The notes under the pieces were generated by a model that worked only from the letters and a program-made list of their open reading frames with translations, made no database searches and was not told where the DNA came from. A stretch of 64,000 nucleotides of DNA from Acanthosepion pharaonis (lineage: Eukaryota > Mollusca > Cephalopoda > Sepiida > Sepiidae), in NCBI GenBank assembly GCA_903632075.3, contig CAHIKZ030004725.1, positions 562,001 to 626,000 on the forward strand. The letters run 5' to 3'. Made by a program: the position numbers and the translations under genes. Below, in pieces: positions 22,101 through 35,078 of the stretch. The first letter of the stretch is position 1. Each line of letters opens with the position of its first letter.

Positions 22101-23777
22101 TAGCAAGCTTGTCTCGCTCGAATGAATAGCGAATTTGATCCTCACTGAGTGTCACATACTTTCGGCGTTGCATTACATCTAAACTCGGGTCTAGACACTT
22201 CGATGTGGTGTAATGGTTAACAAGCTTGTCTCACTGGTTCAGTTACGACTCTTCGGGCTCTAAACTCCAAGCCTTATACCACGTCTAAGCTACGCTTAGT
22301 AGATCGCTATTATTAAACTCAGCTCATGACGCAGCGATATATTTATTGGCTAGGATGCTTTTATCGCTGGATCAATTACGACTGAGTAGTGAGTTCTATA
22401 TTCACTGGGTACTCCACATCTTCGGCCTTGTGCCACATCTAATCTACGCTTAGAAAATCATTTGAGGCTTTTTCACTTGGTGTAATGGTTAGCAAGCTTG
22501 TCTCGCTAGATCAACTACGACTGAATAGTACGTTTGATCCTCATTGGGCGCACCACACCTTTCGCCTTGTGCCATACCAAAGCTACGTTTAGCAAATCAT
22601 TTGTGTCACCTCGACATGATGTATTGGTTAACAAGCTTGTCTCGCTAAATCAACTACGACTGAATAATGAGTTTGATCTTCACTAGATGCTCCACATTTT
22701 TCACCTTGTGCCACATCTAAGTTACGTTTAGAAAGTCATAAAGATTATCAGCTTGGAAAATAGATTCAAGTTCACTCTGTGCATGTATCTTCAGTTAAAT
22801 GGAACTCGTTAGCACGGGAGAGAAATCTAAGAGAAAGAAAAAAAAACTGCTTACCAATCTCTACTGTCTTGTGGCCAAACCCAACCATAGGAATGGCTTC
22901 GGGATAAAAATATGAGGTTAAATCTATGCCAGCATGAAAGAATAGGATGGTGAAATTAGTGTGCCTTTGTCATCCACACAATAGAGAAGGTCAGCACATC
23001 CGCAGTGATGTGCTACATGCGACCAGAGGGAAAAAATATGCTTAAGTAGGCAGTAGGCAACGAAAAAGATGGCGTAGCAATATCTCTAGCCTGTCTTAGA
23101 AAAAAACATTCTGAATTCTAAACCATGGAGAAGACAACGGGAAACCACTCTCAAGTTATAGCAATTAACAAATCTTAAAAATAAAATGAATAAGTGGGCA
23201 GCCATAATCGTCGCATTGTTCCTGAAGGGACATAACATTTAGGAAAATATTTAATTTCAAAATACTGTATTTGATGGCAGTCTCATTTACATTTAATAGT
23301 GTTGTCCTAATAATAACCTTCCAGATAACTCAACTTCTATCTACCTATCTCTTTCAGTCTACGCACCGTCTCTCTCTTTCAGTCTACGCACCGTCTCTCT
23401 CTTTCAGTCCACGCACCGTCTCTCTGCTTCAGTCCACGCACCGTCTCTCTATCCTGGACACTGGTCAACACCGAACGGCGACAGTCTGTTTCATACTTGA
23501 ATGTCGTCTAAAGACACCTAGCCTGAAGATTGCGTTCAATCATGAAACAGGCTGTTGCTGCTTGCTGTTGACCTCAGTGTCCACTTCTATATTTACATAT
23601 GCTCTATCTCTGTATTTTGTTACAAAATTGTATATAATTATAGCATGAAAAATATTTAAAATACACAACTCTCATCGACTCTGCTTAGCACTTCAGCATC
23701 CAGATCAGAATAATTATTTTTATCTGGACACTGAACTTGCAATATTTTATACAACATTAATTACGCTCTCTCTCTTA

Positions 23778-23835
<58 letters not shown>

Positions 23836-24431
23836 CCCATGCAAGGCAGTAAAGCGACTAAGGCACAACGGGTTACAGTGTGTTGAAGAATTAGGAACAG
23901 AAACATTAATAATCGGGAAGAATAAAGAGTAATCAGGAGGACAGTAGATAGCGATTGACATTGCATTTAAATCTTTGCCGATTAAAGTTGGCTGGAAAGC
24001 ATGCAGCCGGAAGGGAGTTCCACGTATGAGAAAAGAAACTGTTAACATAGAATTTACGGTTGCATCTAGCCAGCTCAACTATAGATTGATGAGATTTAGA
24101 CGCCAGTCTGGTATTGCGCTTAAATTCAAAAAGTCTAGGTACCATGGAGAAATGCTCATCTAAACAATTATCACGAAAGTATTTATCAAAAAGACACAGA
24201 GGCAAACTTAAGACAGTGGGAAAGTGATTGAAATCGAGCTGCCAGATTAGGACCAATAATATTGCTGATTCTTCTCTGATTTTATGAAGGAGCTGAAGGT
24301 AAATAGCAGAGATATCAGACCATACGTGGCAGCAACATTCTAAGCATGGATGAATGATAAACTTATAGATATGTAAGATAGATTCTGGAGAGAAAAAAAT
24401 GTCCCGCACGACACAGTGAATCAACTTTCTT

Positions 24432-24474
<43 letters not shown>

Positions 24475-24871
24475 TAGACACTTCCGTCGAATTCGACGTA
24501 TGAGGGTCAAGCAGATAAGTTCCTAGGAACCGACAGTCCGACACCAGCATATGAGATTTGATTATAAGGGTGAAGGTTTTGTGCAGAACCATCTACACTT
24601 TTTGAAGGGCCGAATTCAGAGACCTGGTGTACTACGTACCACAAGGTCACCAAACGACCATCCGCAGGTTTTGAATTCAGAGCGTCCTTCTCCTAAACTA
24701 TTTGCCATCCAAGGCTATAGAACCAAGTCTGTCTTGCTATTTACTCATAGCTGGAGGGAGGAGAAGACAATTAATACCTTTCCCAAGAGTATTAACACGT
24801 AAGTGAATGTAATGGATTCGAGTGGAATTCGAACTCGGCTCTCCGATTCCGCTATCCATTACTCCATCGTG

Positions 24872-24918
<47 letters not shown>

Positions 24919-25243
24919 AGCCAGACAAACCTACCAAGGTTTCACCTAAGCGGATCATCAGGGAAGGCTGGTAGGTTTGTCTGGCTCTCTAGGTTTAACT
25001 AGGTCTGCTCTACTTATTTTATTGAGCACTTAGTTGTTTTGGACACTAGCATCGGTTTTTTTTTCTTTGGGCATTGAACTCGTATGCTGGAAGCTTATTG
25101 TCGGTTAACGTACATGTTCTTAATTCTTTCTTTTTTTTTTAGACATTTTTTTCCCTTTGGTGTTGGCTTGTTTATTTGCAAATCAATATACCGAAGGTTT
25201 TCCAAACGAGTATAGTTTCTTATTCTTCATAGAAATCTTATGA

Positions 25244-25283
<40 letters not shown>

Positions 25284-25484
25284 AAGCTCAAACACTAATA
25301 TTCCATAGTTTATAATTTATTACATTGGAATCGTAGATCCAATTCATCAGAGGTTTGATGAATCGGATCGTGATTACATTCAATGTAATAAATTCTAACC
25401 ATGGAATATTAGTGTTTGAGCCTTTTATATTATATTCTTACTCTGTCCTGCACATTGAATTCTACCTGGATTCTATCCTCTTGG

Positions 25485-25532
<48 letters not shown>

Positions 25533-27295
25533 CTACTGAGCAACTTGACAATAATTCTGTTTACTTTGACAGATTATATAATTTTACGTAGGTAAATACA
25601 TATTTTTATTATACAATTCTTTGTTTTCTTTTCTTTCTTTTTTAGATTGGCGATGTTTCTTTCAAGAGGGAAATCGTCGTGCTCTATAACCAGGATATCA
25701 TGAATAGCTTTGACGAACTGCACACAATCAGTTGCCAACATAATTTGCAAATGGTGATCGATCCAATGTCTATGACTTCCAACGTCGTTGAAGAGTAAGT
25801 ATTATAAAAGTTAGTTTCAAATCTCAATGAACGATAAACTACATCCGCGTCCTGGGAAAGACGATAAACTACATCCAGCAGCAAGGCCTCTAATCAAGAC
25901 GTTTTGAGGAGCGTGAAACCACGTCTTAATTGCTGGTTTTCCCAGGTCCACCCTGACCCGGGGTGGTAGCACCTGTTAGGGTCCTAGCTATGGGCAAACA
26001 GTTAACACTCAAACTTGTGTAAAAATAGGTTTCAATACCAGAAATACTTTGTAATAAAAAAAAATTATTACCAGCAATAATTTTTGAAGGAAAAATTTTT
26101 TGCTGATAATTTTTCCTTCAAAAATTATTTTTTTTATTTATTTTTTTATTTTTTTAAGCGTTTCACCCCAAGCAAGGCGGGAAGCCGCTAGAACGCAAGG
26201 GCTTACAGAAAAATTGGAGCAAGATCAGATAGGAGTGATAGAAGAAAGGATGAGGAGAAGGGTAGTGGATAGATCAAGGCAACTGGAGATGTCGATTGAC
26301 ATTACATTTGAATAGCTGGAGATTATAGCTCTCAGGGAAACTGGAATAGGGAAGGGAGTTCCACAGGCGAGAGTTTCGACAGTGAAGGGGTGAGATCGGG
26401 ATGCCAGCCTCGTAGGGCGCTTGAACTCATGAAGTCTGGGAACCGGCGAATGCAGCTCCTCGGAGCAATTGCCATGAAAGTATTTGTAAAACAGACAGAG
26501 AGAGGCGACGGCGCGTCTGTGAGAAAGTGACTGTAGGCGAGATGCCAGAGAAGGGCCAATTATATTGTATATCCGCCTCTGAAGCCTATCAAGAACTCCG
26601 AGGCAAACAGAAGGGGCTCCAGACCATATATGGCAGCAATATTCCATATCAGCAATACTTTAAAAATACCAGCAATACAAATAGCTATACAGTCTTTGGA
26701 AAAAATATGACCAGCTATAGATTTCTTCAAGGAAAAATAATCCCAGAAATAGATTTTTGAAGGAAAAATATTACCAGAAATAGATTTTTGACAAAACAAA
26801 ATATTACCATCAATAAAAAATTTTGTCGGCATTAAATAACCCATTGAGGTTGATATGCCGTAAAACAAACCAAACCAAATCAAATCTTAATGAATGGCTA
26901 AAAGCGAGAACAAACAATAAAGGCGAGATTCACGAAACAAGTATCGCATGACTATTTGGAACTGTTTATCTAAAATTGATCTGATAGAATAAAATTTACC
27001 AAGAGGCAGTATGAATGCTTTTCTGAAATATTTTGACTTTAACACTGGATAACCGCACGATGATCGTTATTGCTAGTAGTAGTTTATTAAACTGTTAATA
27101 TGAATGGGTCAAAAGTTCCATTCAACTGTAATAATTATATATTGAGGGACACACAGGGACGCCCCGAGGCGGTGTATTCGTTAGAAATTGGTTGCCGTTT
27201 CCTTCTGCAGTAGACTGGTTGCCAACCAAGGCTCCAGGACCAATGCCCTGCTATTTAATACATAGCTGGTGGAGAAGAGATAGATTCATACTTTT

Positions 27296-27348
<53 letters not shown>

Positions 27349-27476
27349 TGTAACCCGGATATAAGAGTTGTCGGGACCGGAGAAGAAGTCTCTTATATCC
27401 GGGTTTGGTCTATTTTATATACATTAACACAGGCTCTAATTTGGGACCAGAGAAAATCTCTCTTATATCCGGGTCT

Positions 27477-27524
<48 letters not shown>

Positions 27525-30500
27525 TGTACACATCAAGTGTCCCAGACCAACTGCAATCTTCAGCTGAGCGCTGTGGTTCAGAAAAGTTTCGGCCCCTTAA
27601 GCTCAGTACCTGTCGACACGGTGGGCTCGCAACAGCTGGATGATGTTACGTAGCAACCGGTCTATGTTGTTAGTTGGACGCGACTCTATACGAATTTCTA
27701 GGTAATTCATGCACTGCCTTCCACCGCTTTTTCGCCTGAAGTCTTTATTACCTTAATCGGCTTTTGGATACCAGAACACTTGAGGAATCTCTTTAAGGAA
27801 GTAGCAGGAAATCCTCTACAGCAAACCTCAAACGGCACCAGGATGCAGCCGTATCCTTTCCCACGGACTTTAGTCACCAGTTCCTCATACCGAAGCAGGT
27901 TATTTTCATGAGCAACTTCAGTCCCTTCTGCCAATGCCACTGTCGTCTCGCCAAGCAACAGACGTTGCTTCTCACTATGAATTAACACTAGATCTGGCCA
28001 GACACAATAACCTCCACTGCTATGTTTAATGGATGTCAGTTATCTCCTGTTATTTCCCCTCTCCAAGTTCTGCCGGTTAAGGCAGGGTAGAACTTTCAGA
28101 GGGAAATTAACAGAAGATAACTGATAACTGAGATCCATTAAACATAGCACGTGGAACTAGAACAGTCTACCCCAGTGAGCGAAATAAAGGGTATAGTTCG
28201 ACATTCCAACTATCCGAAGAAGGCCGGAGCGTACAGCGGCCGAAAAGTTGTAATAAATAAGGCAGCAAAGATGAGGACAATAGTCCGAATAATGTAAATA
28301 GTGTACATAATACCTCATCTCAGAAATATAGACAGGTTCTAAAAATGGATTAAAAAGAATTTTTTCATCTTAATAACAAAGGTTTTGACGATAAAATTTT
28401 TCAGTTTTTATCGTATTTTTGGCGGTACATTCTTTTAATTGAAGACAAAACATTTGGAATCATTAATTTTTTTCTTTTCCAGTGCTAATTTGACCAAGAC
28501 TGACACAAAAAACACTTACAATCCAATCGGATTTGAAATCAAGGATACTGATGGAGAACCGCTCAGGAAAGCCGTTTTTGTTGGCGACAAAGTCCAGCTT
28601 ACGTTCATTTTGTGGGATAACAAAGGTCAGTAAATCACTTTTCTTGTACTTGCGAGATCTAAGCTAGTCTGAAATCTAAGGAGGGATTGAAAGATCAACA
28701 TTGTTGTCGAGTGGTTTCACAGTGGAGGTTTGTATTTGTACTAAGTCGGTCCTAAAATAGGTTCGACGTACAAAACGTTAGGAACTTGACATCATAGGTA
28801 ATGACGCAGAGAAATCTAGTTGCGGTCGCTGATACTTTAGTATTCGACTAAAGGCCGTCCGGCATCGACTGACGATATTCAGTCACCTCCTCCCCTCATT
28901 AGGGCATCATGCGACACAAGGTCGGTTATTTAATGTGGGATATCCGAGCCCGTGGGCTCTGCCCCAAAATATGCCCATTGAACCCGTATAAACGGGTTCA
29001 GGGACGGTTTACCTCCCCGAACGAGACTCCGCCTTTCGGCGTAGCCTCGTTCGGGTTCCTCCGCCCGAAGGCAGTGTTCAACCGATCAGCCGGTCGTCCG
29101 ACATCGACTGACGATATTCAGTCCCCCCCACCACGAGGGCGTCATGTGGCACAAGGCCTTTTTAACGTGGGCTCGGCCAAAAAATATGCCCATTGAACCC
29201 GTATAAACGGGTTCAGGGTCGGTTTACCTCCCGGAAAGAGAATCCGCCCTTCGGCGTAGCTTCCTTCGGGTTCCTCCCCGCCCGAAGGCAGAGAGTTCAA
29301 CCGATCAGTCGGTCGACATCGACCGACTGACTGAACCACTGAGCGACTCCAACTTATTACAGGTGGGAGAGTCTATTAACAATAGAATAGGTGTGTTCCA
29401 CTATAACAAACATTATCGTGACTTTCGCTCGTGGTGTAATAATTACTATTTTTATATTTCGTGTCTTTCAGGACGTTGGCGATCATGGCTTCTTACAATT
29501 CCCTGTCCTTTTTATCTCTTAATAACTCTTGTCTTTTTGTCATCTCTCCTTATCCAAGCTCCACTATCCATTCGCTCAAACTCGCCAAGTAGATTGTGCG
29601 TTGCCTTCCCCTGTCCCTCCTACTTTCAGTCTGTCCTGTGAGCATCACATTTTCCAAGCCCTCTTTTCTCATTATATGCCCCAGAAATTTCAACTGTATT
29701 TTCTTGATGTTAAGTATAAGTGTCCTTTTTGTTGCTGTTGTCTCTAGAACTTTGTCGTTGCTCACATGTTCGGTGCCTGGTTTTCTCGGCATCCTTCTGT
29801 AGAACTCCACTTCTATTTCTGTCAATGCCAGGACCATCTAAGGCTGCTAGAATCTCCTATTACGATTCCGTCTGGTCCTGCTACTTTGTTTCTGTTCAAT
29901 TTGGCCATTGTTGATTCCACTTCAAGTTTATGACTTTTAGGTCATTATTAATGAGTTCGATCTTTACTGAGTGTCGTATGCTTGTGGTAATATGATAATG
30001 TTATATTCCGTGCGAATAGGAATATATACTTGAAAACAAGGTGGATAAAATAAGTAAAGGCTTGTAAAAAAACAATTCAATAAGAATAAAGGTATGCAAA
30101 AGGTCGTCGCAAGTCGATCCACTAGTGAGTGCTACTATTGGAAGGTCGGTAGTTCTCGCGTAAGTCTGAGTCGTACTCAACTGGTTCGGGTGCGTCTACC
30201 TACTCGGATGAGACTCTGCCCTTCGGCATAGCCTCGTCCAGATTCCTCTCTGCCCGAAGGCAGAGTTCGACAACAGCTAAGAGCTGAGTGACAGATCCCA
30301 GCTAATCTCTGTCGTCCGTTGACTTACAGCTACTTATAGGTTGTTACTACCTATAGTGTAGTTACTCAAGTGGGTCACAGGTTATTCCATTACATCAGTT
30401 AAATATAAGCTACGCTTGACTTGTTTGAAAAAGGTTTTTGAATCACTATAGATGCACAGAATGTTTGAATATGTAACATATTTTGATTGTCTTACGAATC

Positions 30501-32846
30501 AATTTGAAATTTCTGTAAAATACGAATGTAATGTGTACAAGGCAAATTCAAAGAGTTTCAAGGTATCACCTTGAGTGTCCACTAACATTATTGTATTAGT
30601 AATCTTGTAGTGTTATCTTTGCCTGTGTTAAGTAGTCGACACTTTCAAAAACAAATCACAATAATAATAATAATAATAATAATTAGCCTTTGTATATGAC
30701 GATAAACTACATCCGGCAGCAATGGCTCTGATCGGGAGATTGGAGGTTTTGAGGAGCGTAAAACCGCCTTTTAATTGCTGTTGTTCCCAGGTTAACCTTG
30801 AACTGGAATAGTGGCACTTGTTAGGGTACCAACTATGGGCAAATAGTGACCCCCCCCAAACTGGGATCACACTATGAAAGTATGGCAGTACATTTTTATA
30901 GTAAAAATACTAGCAATACATTTTTATATAAAAATACTAACGATATATATTTATAGCAAAATTACCAGCAATATATTTTTAAATCAGAATTACCAATACA
31001 TTTTATAGAAAAATAACCAACAATACATTTCAACAGTAGTTGAAGCCATAAAACTCTGTTCACAATATTTAGATTTTGGCATTACCTATAGAAGCTGATA
31101 TGCTGCTAAAAACATTAATATTAACAACAACTGACAACGCTTCATATTATAAATTCTAATATTACATCACATATAACTAGTGTAAACAAACAAGGCAGTG
31201 TATTGGCGTTAGGAGTATAATTATAAGGCTAGATTTGGTTAGCTCCTGTTGATTGGCTTTTGCAGTCTACTTGGTAAATTAGCTAGCCCGGAAAAGCAGG
31301 TCCCAAATAATAAGGACGCTGGTTCGAGTCTCGCCAAAGGTTTATATTTTTTTTATTTCCAACCCACGCTGCTTACAAAAGATCGTAGAAAGGTGTCCTG
31401 ATAGTTGCAACAAAAAGTGTCAGAAATTAAGATGAAAGAAATACAAGGAATAAAAAAGTAATTTGCAACGTAATTTATAGACTGAATATTTGTTGTGTTG
31501 CTTTTCTTGTAACACTGACGAGATGAGAACATTTTGACGTGAATGTGAACATTTGAAGAGGTGTATCTATGCGTTTCGGTTCCCCACTTTTTTTTTTTTT
31601 TTTTTTAGAATTTAACTTTTGGTGTTAACTATCGCGTCTAATGTTATTGATTATGATCTTCCCAGATTAATTTATTTAACCCTAACTCAGTCACAGAGCG
31701 TAGACTTAATATAGTTTAATACAATTATTTTTTATTTACATGTATTTCACAAAGCGCTTTTTAAATAATGTCTTAGTTATAGCTATATTTTTCGTCCGAT
31801 TTTACGAGCAAAAGGTTACAAATAAACAAGTATACAAGGATATCTGGGAAAGGACAGCTAAAGTATGGATAGCTAAAAATGATATTCTCCCTAATGGCAA
31901 AAGTATATTCCTAACATTAAAACACCGTCATATGATAACCAACAGCGGCACCTCGGGGCGGTGTAATGATTAGCAAGCTTGTCTTGTTACGACTGAGTAG
32001 TGAGTTCGATCTTTACTGGGTGCCTCATACTTTCGGCCTTGTGCCACATCTAAGATACACTTGCAAAATCACCATATGATAACCAACAATTTATTTAATA
32101 AACATGAATTTATGTTGTGTCTTTTAAGGTGTTAGGAATGGATAAGTAAGCAGATTAAAAGTGTAGAAAAGATTCGCAAATATTTGATAACTGGATCACT
32201 TTCATTACCTGTGTGTGTATTGCGTAAGTATAGAAATAAAAAACTGACCTCGTATGAAATAGACGTTTGACTAAACAGTTGTTCTGTCAATATTTCTCGT
32301 CTGCAAGAAGACGAAAAACTAAATAGGAAAGTAACTAGCCGCTGTTTATTGAGTTCGAAAGAAACTGATGGCGCGGGGTTGTAATTTAATTTTAGCACTT
32401 TGAAAAAATTAGAAATTAGATTCTATAATAAGTTGATCAAAGTTCATGCAATGTCTTCTCGAATTCAGAAGAAACAAGTACTGAGAACAGCGTAGTGAGA
32501 TAAAAATACGTCTGTTGTTTTCATATGTTAATGAAACCAACTCAGTGATTTCTGCATGGATTCTAGTATTAACACATTCTGCGTGGCTCCTACCCACCCC
32601 AACCATACTTTGATTGGATATTCATCAATTTTATTGGCTAAAATCACGGGCGTTGAATTTCAAATATTATTGTATTGGGGATCCTTTTTTATGCATCAAA
32701 TATTATTTGAACTAAAAATGACAGAAGGCGGTTCGCTGTGCACCTGTAAATTTTTTTTCTTTATTTCTTAAGCCCAACTTAAAAATAACACAAGAACAAA
32801 TGGAGAAATTTAGATTTGGCTCAAACATCGATCTCTTGCATCGGTG

Positions 32847-32893
<47 letters not shown>

Positions 32894-35020
32894 CCTGACG
32901 ATTGCGTTTAGCATGGAACACTATCGCCTTTGGGTGTTGACACCAATGTCCACTTTTTATATTTGCATACGCTCTAGCCCTGATATTGAGCACTTTAACG
33001 CATAAATATAGCATACTATTAAGGTATAAAAATAGATTTTATAGTAAAAATACCAGCAATACATTTAAAAAAATATTACCAGCAATAAACCATAATCCAG
33101 ACTCTCGACAAAAACCCTCTTTACAAAAATACGTCAATGAAACCTGATCTACAAACTGATTTCTTACAAAGAATACATATTTTATTCATACGAATTCATC
33201 CTAAAAATCTTGTCGGCATTGAATAACCCATTGAGGTTGGGATGTCGTAAAATAAAATAAACCAAACCAAAGCATAGGTACGTTTGATAGAAACAAAATA
33301 AAATTTCGTAATATAAATTATTTATTGAAAGGATTTGTTATCTTTTATTAATAGTATTGTTGTATTATATACTGCATATGGCAGCCCTGGGTATGACGAT
33401 AAACTACATTCGGTGGCAAGTTCGAGAGGTTGGATGTTTTGAGGAGCGTGAAACTACTTCTTAATTGCTGTTGTTCCCGAGTCCCCACCCTGACGTGAGG
33501 TGATAGCACCTGTTAGGATCCCACCTGTGGGCAAATAATGAGCTACCAAAAGAAAACACCTCTTTATAGTAGAATTACCAATGAATGAATGTTAAATTTA
33601 CTATAGTTACCATTCTTATTTCCTGATTATGTCATGTATGAACATACGTATTTACAAAAATCACCACGTTTATACACAAAAAAAAATTGAAAATTCTTTT
33701 AAAAATACAGGTGGTCGCTGAATTGTAGTAAGCTTTTCCATTTATAATTAGTAAGTTTTTATTTCATAACAATATCACTTGACCAATACAAATTAATAGA
33801 GAATTTTAAAAGATTTAAAAGTTTATGAATTATTCTAATTAAATTTCATAAAAGAGAATAATTCTTGTAAAAATTCATTATTCACCGAAAAGTTTTTTCT
33901 TAAGACAATGTCCATAATCAGTGGCGATTCTACGGGGAGGAGGGAGAAAGGGTCAGTGCCTCCCCACCCCGAATTTTGGCTGGCTCCTTAGTTGCCCCCC
34001 CCCCACTTTTTAAAGTTTTGTAGAGGAAAAAATCAGAGCAGACAAATTAAACTGTTCTGCTAGTATTGACGTTAGTATTAACACTTTGACTTTGTTTTGA
34101 AGTTAACCTCTCTTGTGGTCCAACAGCTTGAGAGCGGAAAAGAGGGCAAGAATAGATTAGAACTCTACTACTATGAATGAAAAGTTATTCTGTTTAATTT
34201 AGTGAAGTAACATACTAAAACTAATTCCTAAGTTGTGTATACGATAGTGGGGTAGTATGAAAATAAAGACGCGGTTTGAATTTACCCCCTATCCTCCGCA
34301 GAAAAATCTCGGTCCCCAAGTGGTAGTGCCCCCCCCACTTTCCAGAATCGCCATTGTCCATAATATATTTCATTTAGAAAAGTAGTTGAAAGCGTTTCTA
34401 ATTAAATAATGTCTTAGTTTTATTGTATTTTTTATTTTACGAGCAAATTTTCTCTAATCTGCGGTCCTGCTTGACAAAAAATGATTTCAATTCTCGGAGG
34501 ACTTCTCTTTATAATTAATATAGACATTAAGCGTCTGTCTATATTTCTGAGATGAGGTATTATGTACATTATTTACATTAATCGGACTATTGTCCTCATC
34601 TTTGTCACCATATTTATTACAACGTTTCGGCCGTTGTACGATCCGGCCTTCTTCTTCAAGGACACATAGCACAGTGGATAAAGGCGTTGGTTAAATTCAG
34701 TAAAAGGACCCAAAGAATGTGAGTTCAATACCCAGTTAAGGCAGTGGAGAAATTTCAGAGGGAAATTAACAGGAGATAACTGATAACTGACATCCATTAA
34801 ACATGGCACGTGGAACTAGGACAGTCTACCCCAGTGAGCGAAATAGAGGGATAAGTTCGACATTCCAACCACCTGAAAGAAGGCCGGAGCGTACAATGGC
34901 CGAAATGTTGTAATAAATATGGCGACAAAGATGAGGACAATAGTCCGAATAATGTGAATAATAAACATTAAGCGCTACAAAGAATATTTTATCGAAATTT
35001 CATAAAATTAAATAAGTGTA

Positions 35021-35078
<58 letters not shown>

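Noticed and set aside
31740..31973. 77-codon frame MYFTKRFLNNVLVIAIFFVR
   Set aside because: No domain; its end overlaps the SINE target duplication, and the region is ordinary AT-rich intron.
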